DNA of 64,000 nt. It comes from Rhynchospora pubera. Lineage: Eukaryota > Streptophyta > Magnoliopsida > Poales > Cyperaceae. Below, in pieces: positions 13,091 to 25,053 of this stretch. A program made the position numbers and the translations under genes. The stretch covers positions 161,668,574 through 161,732,573 of the forward strand of contig CM051461.1 in the NCBI GenBank assembly GCA_028095005.1, in the 5' to 3' direction. The notes under the pieces are model-generated. The model did not search any database. It had not been told where the DNA came from and saw only the letters and a list, made by a program, of their open reading frames with translations. Position 1 is the first letter of the stretch, and every line of letters starts with the position of its first letter.

Positions 13091-13358
13091 CATCCTAGCC
13101 CGGTCGTGAGTACTGCTCTTTGGATACGATCTGTCTCATTTAGGATAGAGAATTGTACGTTAGATGCAATGTGTTGTGTGAAAAAAATTCGACGGCATTT
13201 TTCCTTATGTTCCCACGGATACGTACGCACGAGCAATCGTGTGTTGGCGTATTCAGGGAACATAAGGGGAAATGCTGCCGAATTTTTCTCACACAACACA
13301 TTGCATCTAACGTACGCTCGCTAATGAGACAGAGTATCCAAAGAGCGGGCTAGGATGG
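13091..13358. other. Large hairpin upstream of CACTA-1 tnp2
   Basis: A near-perfect foldback. The left arm (13091-13214) pairs with the right arm (13255-13358) around a loop of about 40 bp. Paired blocks include CATCCTAGCCC, CTCTTTGGATAC, TCTGTCTCATT, TACGTTAGATGCAATGTGTT and CCTTATGTTCCC. It lies about 80 bp upstream of the transposase ATG, whose sequence is directly preceded by a CAG splice-acceptor-like triplet, so the hairpin may sit in a leader exon or first intron. CACTA-2 carries a homologous hairpin at the same relative place (61962-62230). A transcribed stem of this length would be a candidate small-RNA precursor; that is inference. Confidence 0.85.
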
Positions 13359-13437
13359 TAACCGGCCTGAAAGCTTGATGTGATAAATAGCCTAATAACC
13401 CTAAATCATGATCATTTCCATATATTTTATTGTTCAG

Positions 13438-16337
13438 ATGGATCGGACGTTGATGTACACAAATAATTGGCTCTCAGTTAAATTTCTTAATGGGTTTGAA
13501 GAATTTATGTTTTTTGCTAAAGAGAATTTGAAATTGACGGGCTATCATAAACTGCGTTGTCCTTGTAGTGATTGTCAGAATTTGAGATGCTAGGCTAATT
13601 TTGAAGAAGTGAGAGGTCATTTGCTTATGTATGGGTTTCAACCCGGATATACCTGTTGGACACGTCATGGAGAGACTAAGGATGAATCTTTACATGCTGG
13701 GACTAGTACAAATGTGTTGAACTTACAGTGTAATGCAGAAAATGTATTATCGGGCAATGATAATTTATTGGATGGTGAAAATATAGAAAATTTGAATACT
13801 AATGTATTTGAAAATGTAGACAATACACAATGTAATGATGATTTGAATGAAATAGTGAATAATGTGGATGAAGATTTTGTTGATAATGTTGAAATTTTTG
13901 GTATGTTGCGAGAAGCGGGTAAGATAAAGTTATATCCCGGTTGTGAATTGTCAAAACTTAATGCCGTTTTTAGATTGTTTAATCTGAAAGCCAAAAATGG
14001 ATGGAGCGATGCCAGTTTCACATCTTTGCTCAAACTTTTGCGTGAACTTTTGCTTCCTAAAATAATGAGTTGCCGGATTCAATTTATACGGCGAAAAAGT
14101 TATTATGCCCTTTGAAAATAGAAGTAGAAAGAATTCATGCATGTCCAAATGATTGTGTATTATTCCGTAATGAGTACGGAAATCTGGATAAATGTCCAAA
14201 GTGTAACGCATCACGATATAAACCGAGAGACGATCAGATTGATAATGGAAAAAAGGGTCCAGCTGCGAAAGTGGTGTTTTATCTACCGATAATACCAAGA
14301 TTTCAGCGACTTTTTTCTAATGCAAAGGATGCCAAACTGTTAAGATGGCATGCAGACTATAGGAAAAGAGATGATGGAATGCTTCGACATCCCACAGACT
14401 CACCAGATTGGAGCAACATAGACAGAGAATTTGAAGATTTCGGTAGTGAACCTCGAAATTTGAGATTGGGATTATGCACGGATGGGATGAATCCTTATGG
14501 CAACATAAGTAGTCGTACGACTACGCGGCCAGTCTTATTGTGTATTTACAAGCTTCCTCCCTGGTTATGTATGAAAATGAAATACATGATGATGCCCTTG
14601 TTGATTTCTGGTCCCAAACAACCAGGTAATGATATAGATGTGTACTTGGCTCCATTAATAGATGACCTTGATAAATTGTGGCGTGAGGGAATGAAAATAT
14701 TTGATGCACACTATAGAACTGAGTTCAAACTCCGTGCCATGATATTTTGCACAATTAATGATTTTCCTGCGTATGGTAACTTATCGGGGTATAGGAATAA
14801 AAGAGCAAAAGCGTGTCCTATTTGCAGGGAGAATACACATTCAATTTACCTGAAAAAATGCAGAAAACATGTTTATTTGGGACACCGCAGGATTCTTAAG
14901 AACCACAATCACCATTATCGGAGAGACAAGGAAAGATTTGATGGTACAGTGGAGACAGGTAAGGCCCCAATTCCGTTATCTGGGAAAGGAGTATATGAAC
15001 AAGTAAAGGACATAAATGTTAAATTTGGTAAGAAATTTGTAAAGGAGATTCCGAAGGGGATATGGAAGAAAAAGTCTATATTTTGGAAGCTTGAATATTG
15101 GCATATTTTGGAGGTTAGGCATTGTCTAGATGTGATGCACATAATCAAGAATATATGTGAAGCTTTAATTGGTTGCTTGTTAGAAATTCAAGGAAAAACC
15201 AAAGATAGCGTGAATGCGAGGGATGACATGGTTGCTATGGAAATTCGAAAGGAGTTAGCAGTAAATAAAGAGACTAGAACCTGAATTTCGCTACCTGCAA
15301 CACAATTTAATTTATCAAAGGAAGAGAAAAAAAATCTGTTGGAATGTCTAAAGTCGATAAGGGTTCCTTCAGGTTATTCCTCAACAAAGGTGTCAATTAA
15401 GGAGAACAAATTAATTGGAATGAAGTCACATGATTATCATATCTTGCTGACTCAGTTACTCCCGGTCGCAATTCGAGGAGTTCTCCGGGAAGAAGTTAGG
15501 AAAGCTATCACTAAGTTGTGCTATTTTTTCAATGAAATTTGCTCTAAAGTGATCGACCCAAAAAAATTGAACAAGTTACAGGACGATGTTATATTGACCC
15601 TTTGTGAGCTCGAGATGTACTTTTCGCCATCATTTTTTGACTCCATGGTGCATTTAACTGTACATTTGGTTAGGGAGATCAAAATGTGTGATCCAGTATT
15701 TCTACGGTACATGTATCCTTTTGAAAGAGCAATGGGTCAATTGAAGGGGCTCGTCCGTAGTCGATCTAAACTGGAAGGAAGCATAGTGGAAGGATATGTG
15801 GCCGAGGAAGTTATTGAGTACTACACCGATTATTTGGAAGATGTCCAACCTATCGGCCTTCCAAAGTCTCGGCACGAAGGTAGACTTGAAGGAAAATGTA
15901 CAATTGGAGCCAGTAGTTTTAGACCGGGGATTGAATTGAGAACAAAAGCGCATTTTAAAATCCTCCAACCCCTTGCCATTGTGGCGCCTTACATAAGTGA
16001 GCATATAGCTGAATTGCATGAACAACATCCGTCTTTGGACGAAAATGTGATTAATAGAATGCACAACTTGAATTTTGTGCAATGGTTTGGAGAAAAAGTA
16101 GAGTCCCAGTTGTTAAACAAGCAAGATGTCGACGAAACTGTGAAATGGTTATTGAAATGTCCTTCGGCGGTCGTCGAAACCTACCAAGGATATGACTTGA
16201 ATGGATTTACCTTTTACACAAAAGAACAAGATGGTAAAAGCACCGTGCAAAATAGTGGAGTCACAGTTGTTGCTATTAGTGAAAATAATGTTACATTCAT
16301 GGATTTCTTAAAAAAAAAATGTTGCATTCTTGTTTGA
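13438..16337 (+). pseudogene. tnp2-type CACTA transposase (degenerate, C-terminus lost)
   Basis: TnpD/TNP2-class transposase, which cuts and joins CACTA element ends in the nucleus. The reading begins MDRTLMYTNNW after a CAG acceptor. The N-terminal transposase-associated domain shows LRCPCSDCQN and a CWTRHGE end. The main Transposase_21 region (about 14070-15280) includes HACPNDCVLFRNEY, CPKCNASRY, GLCTDGMNPYG, PPWLCMK, GPKQPGNDIDVYLAPL and RHCLDVMHI. A DUF4218-like part follows (HLTVHLVREIK, YMYPFERAMGQLK) and then the start of a DUF4216-like part (YQGYDLNGFTFYTKEQDGK). Lesions: an in-frame TAG at 13591-13593, a frameshift near 14045-14070 and an in-frame TGA at 15282-15284. The DUF4216-like part stops early, about 100 residues or more short of the CACTA-2 copy. 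Inactive as it stands. Confidence 0.93.
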
Positions 16338-16368
16338 GTCCAGTAAATGCTTTTTTGAGTTGTATAGT

Positions 16369-16745
16369 ATTTTTCTGGTTTACAAAATGAAATATTGCTA
16401 GGAGCTAAACTGCATTTTTCAATTAAACTGCTTTTCCTTGTCAATTAAAGCCACTGTTTCATAGCAACAAAATGGTTCATCATGAACACCATTATGCACT
16501 TTTTGATATTCACATGCAAATTGTTCCTTGAATTCATGGTCCTAACTTGTGAATATTTTTCTGGTTTACAAAATGAAATATTGCTAGGAGCTAAATTGCA
16601 TTTTTCGATTAAATTGCTTTTCCTTGTCAATTAAAGCCACTGTTTCATAGCAACAAAATGGTTCATCATGAACACCATTATGCACTTTTTGATATTCACA
16701 TGCAAATTGTTCCTTGAATTTCTAGAAATCCTAACTTGTGAATAT
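16369..16745. repeat. 186-bp tandem duplication between CACTA-1 genes
   Basis: Two nearly identical copies in direct tandem with a period of 186 bp. For example, CTGGTTTACAAAATGAAATA occurs at 16375 and 16561. They occupy the spot where, by comparison with CACTA-2, the 3' end of tnp2, the intergenic spacer and the 5' end of the second gene should be. This suggests a deletion scar enlarged by duplication. Confidence 0.85.
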
Positions 16746-16766
16746 ATTTTAAATTTATTTTAGGAA

Positions 16767-19700
16767 ATGTTCAACATCGACAACGATGATGGCAAAAAGA
16801 AAACTCTCAAAAATATGGAGGATCGGCATAGACAATTTAGGAATATGCTCTATGAGGATTTTATCCTTAATGCTGATCCAAATAATCCTCAAAACCCATG
16901 CGACTTATACCCTATCACACCCAAGCAGTGGGATGAATTCTGCTCTATGAGGCAAACCGAAGAATTTCAACAAAAGAGTAAGGCGGGGAAGGAGTTGAGA
17001 GAGAAGTTCCGCTTGCCTCATAGGATGGGATCCCACGGCTACAGGGGAGCACAAGAGACTTGGAAGCCTACTGACATAATTATTGTAGAAGGTGATTCTG
17101 ATGATGAGGATGTCTCTTTAACGGGCATCACCTTGGGTTCCTTCGAGCCGAGAGCCGAGAGATATTTTAGAGCAAGGGCTGTGGCTACTGATAAAGAAGG
17201 TACTTACAAAATCAGAAAAGAGGATAAGGAGACTCACGAAGCATTCAAATGGGCACGATCTATGTCTCAAGAGGTCTGTTCCGGTGCAATCCCGCCTAAA
17301 GAAGTCTTAACTCGGGCGATCGGGAGGCCGGAACACCCAGGGAGAATGAGAGGAACTTCCATGTGGAGCAAATTGACAGATGAGTATGATAGAGAGCCCA
17401 GGAAAAAAATGAAAGAGAATGGCATGAGCCAGGAACAATATGATAAGGTGGTCAAGGAGACCACAGAGGCATGTTTCAAGAAGATGCAAGATTGGTTTTC
17501 CTCAATGAGAATGCAAATTCCAATCCCGACAGCATTGCAATTTCGATCAGACCCCGCCGTCCCAACCTTTTTCGGTGGAGGTGGACTCTACAATGCCCAA
17601 TGGAGTATTCCAAGCGGATATGGGAGAAAACTTTATACCTCCGTATCCTATTGGTGATTATCAGATTATCTTTCTTGTTCCTATCAAGTGATGAGTTTGG
17701 ATAACTTTGAAAATAAATTATAATATAAATCTATTTGTAATTTTCAGGAACTCCCACCTTGCAACTTCTTCCTCCGTAATAGCATAGGCGAGCGAGTTAA
17801 GGTGGCCGAGGGATTAATCCTTCCATCATATCTAGGTCAGATTGTACACTGCCAACCGTTATCTCCAAACTGGGTTGTGGTACAAATTGACCGGTAGGTG
17901 AAATGTACCGCACGTGGGATATCCCAGGATTAAGTGAAGAACAAATAGCTGATAATATGGGGGCTCCAATTCCATGGCCGAAAGTGGATGTCGAGCTACA
18001 TGGACAGGTATTCTTTGATTTAGATAACTAGCTTTTAGTGAGACATGTTCTAAATTCTAATATAAATTGCTCTGTGTTTGAGGTAGTCATGTCTCATTTA
18101 GATATTTTCCTTCGTTTGTAGTCTTCTGTGTTTGAGGTAGTCATGACCACTCTGATGATGTCTGCAACACATCGGATTTCAATTTCAGAGATTAGTGTTG
18201 CATATATACGCATTTTACTTACTAAACTTACATCTCCTGTGTATATTTATTAATTGTTTCATCTAAAATCTGACAAGGCTGTCCCTAACAGAAAATAGAA
18301 GCAAACTGTTCAAATTTACTCACATAATATGTGGTGACGACAGCAGCAGAATTGCCTAGACAGTTGAATGTGTAACTTTACCTCATAATTATCGACAATT
18401 CATTCTCATCTAATATACTAAGATAAACTAATATTATTTTTCTTGGACAGTTGAATGTGTAACTTTACCTCATAATTAGTTTTATTTTTTTTCTTTAAAA
18501 TCAACAACTATCATCCATACTTTGTACCCCAAAAAATTCTGGATACAGAAATTTAGCATAAACATCCATACTTGCTCATTGCTTGGCAGCACACAATTGC
18601 CTGATCTTACCATATTGGCTTGCACGATGCATTACTACCTACCCCTTTTACTTCATTATTCATGTTTATTTTCCTTCATTATTCATGGTACCCAATAGCA
18701 AAATCTGGTGGAATGCCAAAATACCTCATAAAATTAATGGCCAAGATATTGCCAATTTTGCCTTGCAGTTACAATAATGTCCAAGCTATACCAATTCTGT
18801 TTGACACATATATATTTTTTCACTTGACTAATTAATGTCCTTAGATGCAGAGTGACAAACAACCGATGACACAAGTGGTTAAGGGTAACGAGAAGGTGGC
18901 AAGCTAGGCGTCAGGAATTGGTCGTGAGCCTCTGCTTGAGCCAGAGAGTGTTGCTAAACTTGACACATCTAAACGCTCCTTGTACAATATGCTGATGCTC
19001 CAACCAGCAGAAGATGCCTTTTTTAAACCAGAGGACTGTAATCCTTGGGGTATACATAATGATGTGGTCACGTTCGTGGTGGAATTGGGGGATATTGTTG
19101 AATATTTGAAAAGATGATCTCTAAACATATCAATAATCCAGATGTACAGCTGGTATGCATTCACTTTATTATTATATTCACTTAATTCTGTATAGCTCAA
19201 AAAAATAAAGTATACAAGACAGCATGTATGTATAATTTTCTATATCCTAATTAATGTCCCTATAAAAATTATACAAGACATCAGGTATTGGTAAGAGAAA
19301 CTTAATGCTTCCTTTATTATTCCATTCACTTTGAACATCTTCATATGGTATCCATGAGTGCAGGTATTGGTTAGAGAAACTCAAGGAAGAATTTGGATGT
19401 ACAACCATCACCATACTCGATCAGAATATGGTGGCCGAAGATACTTGATATCGTCATTATTTGTAGGCATTTGGACCATACTTGGCACTCAAATAACACT
19501 CAAACCATTGAATTATTCAATAGATTGCTATGATTTCCATGGAATTGGCTCTACCGTCGTTTCTTCTCTCATTTTACAGGACTTTGATGATTTCTGATGA
19601 TTTTGGAGCATATAGATGGATTCCTGACGTAGCACGTACGCTAGACGACTCATTCCTAGCATTGGAGGCTCTTTTCTCTCTTCTGGTCGACCCGAACAAT

Positions 19701-22108
19701 CATCTGTTCGATCCGACCAGCACCTATGGCAGCCAGGCGTCATTTTCTCTCTCCTGGTCGACCCGACCAGGAGCCTGTTCGATCCGACTAGGCATCACAA
19801 CAGCAGACTTGTGCAGCTGTTCTTTCTCTCTCCTGTTCGGTTCGACTGCACACCTGTTCGGTTTGACCAGGGTGCCGCCATATCACATAAGGCATTATTT
19901 TTTACATAGAAACTGATGGAAATGGCAATTTCTTGGGCCCTGGTGCCCTAGCCTTCCATCCTTGCGACCTGGGACATCCATATATACACCTCTAGACCTG
20001 AAGGAAAGAAGACAACCTTCCATACCACAAAATTCCACTTTTCATAGGCGTTTTTCTCTCTTCCACCATTGGAGATCATCAAAGCGTGGTTCTTTGAAGC
20101 GACTGCAGCAAGGAGACGAGTTTGGTGACCATCTTGCAACACCTCACTGCCTAGAGATCGTAGTTCGAAAGCATAAAGGAGTATTCGGTTTATTCTTCTA
20201 TGTTTTCTTCTCTATTTTGATTGGGCTTGTATCTTGTGATTTCTATGCAATTTGTTGTGTGTTTTAGTACTATGTTAGGCTAAATTTATGTAGTCTTAAG
20301 GGTAAGGTAGTAACTTAGGTTTGGATGTTGTGATTTGACTTGATATGTTATGATATATTTTGTTGATTTGTTTTGTTGAGAATTATTACAATTGCTTGTT
20401 TAAATTGCTTGGTTAAGTCTAATTAACTTCTAGATGAATGGTCACATTTAGTTAAGTTCTAAAGTTAGGTTAATCAAGATAATTTAGACAAAGTATTTGG
20501 GATAAATCGTAGATCCGAAAGGGGAGATTAGTTGACATCAAAAGTGTAACTTTTAGACAAGTCCAAAAGACCTCTAGATATCCTTACGAACTCCAACAAA
20601 CAAGTTTAAATTGATTGAATTCTATACCAAAAGTTGTGAACCAATCGAGTTAATTAGGTTAGGTTGTGATTTGACCAGTTTCTAGTCCAACAAGCGACAG
20701 CTGAGGTTTAGAATATCTAGGTTTGACCAACAAACCCTAGCACAAGGCATAAAGTATCATAAAAGGTCAAAACCACACACTTATACCATCTGTTCGGACC
20801 GAACAGATTCCTGTTCGAACCGAACAGAGCGGTATACGCTTAAAAAAACACCGTTTGATGCACGAAAGTGATAAATTTTGTGTTCTAGAGTCCAAACCGA
20901 GGTGAAACCTGAACCCTAAGACGCTTTTTATTACTGTTTAAACCCTAAAAACTTTACTTTGTTATTTAGATTATTTTTGACAAAAACAACCAAAATATCT
21001 ACTTTATTGCAATTAGATTTATTTCAATTATTTCTCCACCAAAATATTCTTGTCTAGCTTTTGAAAAAGAATAAGTCCAGTAATCAATTGTACCGTCCCT
21101 TGGGTTCGACCCTAAAGCTGTACTCCAAAAGACTAGTGAGGTTAGCTCTAGGTTTATAAATTTATTTGATTCCTAGGTATTAAGCCTTCATCAATACTTA
21201 CCAACGTGAAGAAGCTGCAACAGTGGGTTACTTGAAGAGGTCGTACCAGGCTTATTCGTCCACTAATATGGTCATTCCATACAATCAGGGGTACAAATAA
21301 TTAAACTGATGAATACTAATTAAAATACTTGTTAAATACTAATTAATATTTATTATAGGTTTTATTGGGTAATCCTTGTAATTAATATCGAGAAGTTAAC
21401 GGTTCACTATGTGGATTCTGTGCAACGCAAAAAGATTCCAGATTTGCTAGATATTAAGGGATTTATAAATACGTAAGTTTCAATTTCTACTTTAACATAA
21501 TAATGATCATATTGAAAGACATTCCATCTAATTTAATTTGATTGCAGGGCTTATAAACATTATCATATGGAAATGAATCAAAGCCGTGCAGACATGTCAT
21601 TTAGATGGATCGAAATACCGGTATGCAAATTAGAAACTATGGTCTAGAGTTTAGATTTAGTAAAATTATTAAAATCTTTATTATATTCCAGCAAAAATAT
21701 GATATAGCTGAAAATTTTACCCTTGGTTCTTAAATTTTATCTTGTTATCGTTGTCATTGACTGGTGCAACCATGATTTAATTTATTCAAATCTTTATTAA
21801 GTTTTTGAATTTGAATTTTTAGAGTCCAAAACAAAAGGACGGAACCGATTGCAGATATTTCTCAATTCTTGTCATGAAGCGCATAATAATCTCAATGATC
21901 GAAGATCTACAATTGCCCAAGGTACTGCTTTAAGATTTAGGGTTTATATACTAATATTTTAGGGTTCATGGATTTGGAGTTTAATCAATGTTTTGGTTTG
22001 CTTAATCAAATGCAGATACTAGAACAAGTTGGAAGAACATATAGTAATGAAGAGATTGGAGTAGTGGTGAAAGAGCTAATGGACTTCATGAAAAATAAAT
22101 TATTCTGA
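16767..22108 (+). pseudogene. CACTA-1 second gene: Transposase_24 / DUF8039-like / Ulp1-like, degenerate
   Basis: Second protein of the element, several exons. Exon 16767-17657 (297 codons open) carries the plant Ptta/En/Spm transposase family signature: ITPKQWDEFCSMRQTEEFQ, LPHRMGSHGY and IGRPEHPGRMRG. An exon after an AG at about 17747 reads RVKVAEGLILPSYLGQIVHCQPLSP, like DUF8039. An exon at about 18845-19160 contains VELGDIVEYLK but has an in-frame TAG and a TGA. After the nested LTR, 21352-21472 reads YWVILVINIEKLTVHYVDSV and 21823-21921 reads QKDGTDCRYFSILVMKR, matching the core of an Ulp1/C48 cysteine protease. The last exon ends at TGA 22106-22108. The protease region keeps the Cys, but the position usually His in the HW motif is Tyr. 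The N-terminal third is missing compared with CACTA-2. Confidence 0.8.
19446..21193 (+). mobile_element. Solo LTR, copy 1 (nested in CACTA-1)
   Basis: 1,748 bp starting TGATATCG and ending TTCATCA, flanked by the 5-bp duplication ATACT (19441-19445, 21194-21198). No retrotransposon protein is present, so it is a solo LTR left by recombination. The same family recurs at 31324-33008 and, reversed, at 50008-51867. It contains TTCGG..CCGAA palindromes in two places, including CTGTTCGGACCGAACAG (20789-20805) and CTGTTCGAACCGAACAG (20810-20826). It interrupts the second CACTA-1 gene. Confidence 0.92.
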
Positions 22109-22746
22109 GTTCGAAGGTATCCATGACTTGCAACATTTTCTAGAATGTTTAGTGATATTTAGTAAACTGATAGTGGTGAAAGAGCTCATTAATTAAGTAC
22201 ATGTTGGTGGTTTTTTTGTTTTACTGCATTGATACTTGGTATTTTGTATGAGTCACTCTTGTGACTCGAAACTCTCTTTTAGTTTAAACTCAAAACACTC
22301 TTGTATGAATTACCATTTTGTTTTGCTGCATTCATAATTGGTTTCCCTGCTAAAGGCGCTTTCTTTCAAAAAAAAATTTGTCATTTTGCATATCTGTGTG
22401 TATATATGTTCCATCAGAAAATGGTGATGAAGCAGGAAACCCTCTATCAAAGATATGAAAGAAAATAGACCCTATCTGTCATGATCAGATTTTGGATATT
22501 TTCAATCCTCAGTAGTGTACGCAATGTGTAGAATGTGTAATGTTTTATAAACATTTGTGATATGTGTGAAAGAGAGTCTTCTCTCTTTAAAATTGTGTAA
22601 TGTTTGAAATTGTTAATTAATCGGTACATTGGTACCATTTGTTAATGTCTGAATGTGTGAATGTCTGGATTTCTTGATTATTAATGGGTACATTGGTACT
22701 ATTTTTGAATATGTGTTATTTGGTACGCTGGTACCATTTGGTATAA

Positions 22747-22768
22747 GGCTAGCAACATTGGGCTAGCC
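22747..22768 (-). other. GGCTAGCC double box of CACTA-1
   Basis: A 22-bp motif with two GGCTAGC(C) palindromes about 8 bp apart, just inside the right subterminal repeats. On the minus strand it reads GGCTAGCCCAAT, a short spacer and GCTAGCC, followed by ACCAAATGGTACC. The same arrangement occurs at 34768-34788 and 37616-37636 (CACTA-3), and a variant at 48436-48458 (CACTA-2). Role unknown. Confidence 0.75.
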
Positions 22769-22789
22769 ACAGAAAACTGGATAATAAAA

Positions 22790-23102
22790 AAAACACATTA
22801 ATAGCCACGGTTTTAATATAATACATGTCACTAATTTAACAAGTATTTATATTTTTAGGCACAGTTGTACTCAAACATACATGGTTTTGAATTTAATAAC
22901 CGTCGTTACTTTTGGGCCTACGACGGGCCTTATACAAAACGCGTCTTTATCTGCATAGATTTACAGACAGTTTTTACTTTAAAAACCGCCTTAAAATTAA
23001 CGACGGTTTTTAACTAATTTGCTACAGGGGCTTCTACAACGGATGGAACCCGTCTTTATTTTCTGTTATTAACCGTTGCACAAACTTAAAATTCAGGCAG
23101 TG
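22790..23102. repeat. CACTA-1 right subterminal repeats
   Basis: Repeats of the type AACGGTTTTTA/TAAAAACCG and ACCGTCGTTA run up to the right terminus, mirroring the left subterminal region. Spacing and sequence are more eroded than on the left. Confidence 0.75.
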
Positions 23103-23105
23103 AAA

Positions 23106-24765
23106 TCATATGTGTGGTATGCGAACTGACTTCTTCTTGTGTTATATAAATGTAATTTTTATTAGTAGATCATTAAGTTAATAATAATAATAATATACAG
23201 TTGGAGTAGAGAAAATTTTTACTGTAAAGTTAGCCACAATCAAAATCATATCAGTGTAGATATGTTTTAATTAGTAGCCAGATTAACGGCGAACCAGAAA
23301 TTATGACTGTACCAGAAAATCGCAAGTTTCTTTCAGCCTTTGTTCCTTACTTTTAATTTGAGCACACTATATTTCTTATAATTAATTAACATAAAAGACA
23401 ACAAATAAGAAATTAACTACATTCCAATAAAAGTTGAATTGTTCTTATTCGTAACAACGTATTTAAAGACTTTTCAGACGTGTGGTTAAGCATGAATTTG
23501 AAACTCGAATAGTGCATGTCCATCACTACATCTCTATCAAGAGATAATGACATTCACTGATTGACGCGTAATCTTTTCTTTTGAGTTAACTAATTCCATA
23601 ATTTTTTAGGCAAGTGAAAGAATGGTAAATCATGAGATTCTACATTCTAATATAAAAAGCATGAACTGATACTCAAAAAGGTTTCTACAGCGTATTTGTT
23701 ATCAAGATTTCTTTTTAATACACCCTAGGCTATATGATACTCCCTCTTGGGAGAGAGGCGCCTGCAGCAAATGAAAGGGGCTTTGCTATAATTCTAAAAA
23801 CAGCCCTCCAAAATCTAAAAATTGCATGATACTGCCTTTAAAATTCTAAAAAACTTTTATATTAGCCCCTTGAGAGCAGAAAAATAATTTTCAGCTCCCC
23901 TTATTCTGGATTTCTGCATGGCTCCTTCCTTTCTGGAGGCACTAAAAAAATGAGAAGAAAAAATTATATCTGTACAATATATTAGTCCGGTGCAACCTTT
24001 TTGATGCCCAAGATAATGAACTCCTGATAATCATTACAAAATAAAATAAAAGTTCCATACCATTTATGAAGGAAATTCATTTATTATTTTATTTGTATTA
24101 TTATTTAGGCAAACTTTTTGGATGTTACGTACGGCCGAAAATAGCAATTTTCTACCGACAAAAAAGAAAAAGAAAATATATAGTAATGCTTACACAATGT
24201 GAAAAGATCGATGTGTCTTTATCGTCTTTATTAATTTATTTTTTAAAACTATAACGCATGAAAATTGACAAAGAAATAAGAAAAATCTGAATCCTAATGC
24301 ATCATCAAGCTCTGTGGACCTCTATAAACCACATATATAGAGTGGTCCAAGGGTAGAGGAGTTGGAATTATCTGTGTCAAATTATATCCTCTCAACTAAT
24401 GCGATGAGTTGCTGATCGCTTATGTAATATGAAATGACTTGCAATAGGAAACCCAATATACAAATTCTGAAAAGGATTGGAGAAACATGGATCTATCAGC
24501 TACATTATCTGTAACATGAGGCACTACGACTGCGCAATCACTAGTTGCCACATAACAAAGTACTGGGGGCACCCAGGCAGCCTGACCTTCTGTTGCCTCA
24601 GAGCCTTGTCTGAAATCGTCCTCAACAGAATCTGTGAAATTCACATTTCAAAACTAAAAAAATAAAAAAAAGAGAAGAGAAACCATGAGAAAGAGAACGA
24701 TATTGCATAGTTTTGGACAAATAAATAACGAGAACGACGGCATTAATTTAAACTAATATTACTTT
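23106..24765. other. Intergenic, no gene recognised
   Basis: AT-rich. A slightly more GC-balanced patch at 24420-24645 gives a 74-codon open stretch on the minus strand with no family I recognise and no splice context. I see nothing else to call. Confidence 0.4.
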
Positions 24766-25000
24766 GATTTTTCAATGAATTGATAGAGAATGAAATTTGT
24801 ATTGAGTTGTGATAAAATAATTACAATTACATTGTATTTATAGATTATTCTAAATTTACTACTAACAATCTCCAATTGTGCATCTCCTACCAACCCTCTA
24901 CAATCTCTATTGTTATTAATCTCCAACAATCATACAATCTTAATATCTTCTACTTAATACAATCAATCAATCATACTCTAATATCCTCCTCAAGCTCATC
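24766..25000 (-). mobile_element. Ty1-copia-like LTR fragment
   Basis: On the minus strand the block reads GAGCTTGAGGAGGATATTAG, then TGATTGATTGTATTAAG, a TATAAATA box region and finally AATACAAATTTCATTCTC. That order (a purine tract directly before a short LTR ending in CATTCTCTATC-like sequence) is typical of plant copia LTRs. No protein-coding part or target duplication is visible, so the limits are approximate. Confidence 0.4.
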
Positions 25001-25053
25001 GTAGTGGCACACGATTGAACTTGCCATGAATTAACAAATTGATAGTATTTTGA

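Larger units (their letters stand above)
12321..23102 (+). mobile_element. CACTA-1 element, full length, degenerate
   Basis: The 10,782-bp element starts CACTACCAGAAAAC and ends in a matching inverted terminus (CACTGCCTGAATTTT when read inward from the right). It is flanked by AAA (12318-12320 and 23103-23105). Subterminal regions are full of AACGGTTTTT/AAAAACCGT hairpins, the expected transposase-binding zones of En/Spm elements. Inside, in order on the plus strand, are a tnp2-type transposase pseudogene and a second pseudogene with Transposase_24, DUF8039-like and Ulp1-like parts. A solo LTR is nested at 19446-21193; without it the element is about 9.0 kb. Stops and a frameshift in both genes suggest it no longer moves by itself. 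Confidence 0.93.

Noticed and set aside
24420..24644. Possible gene fragment on the minus strand
   Set aside because: More GC-balanced and open for 74 codons, but I recognise no family and no splice sites, so I left it as intergenic.
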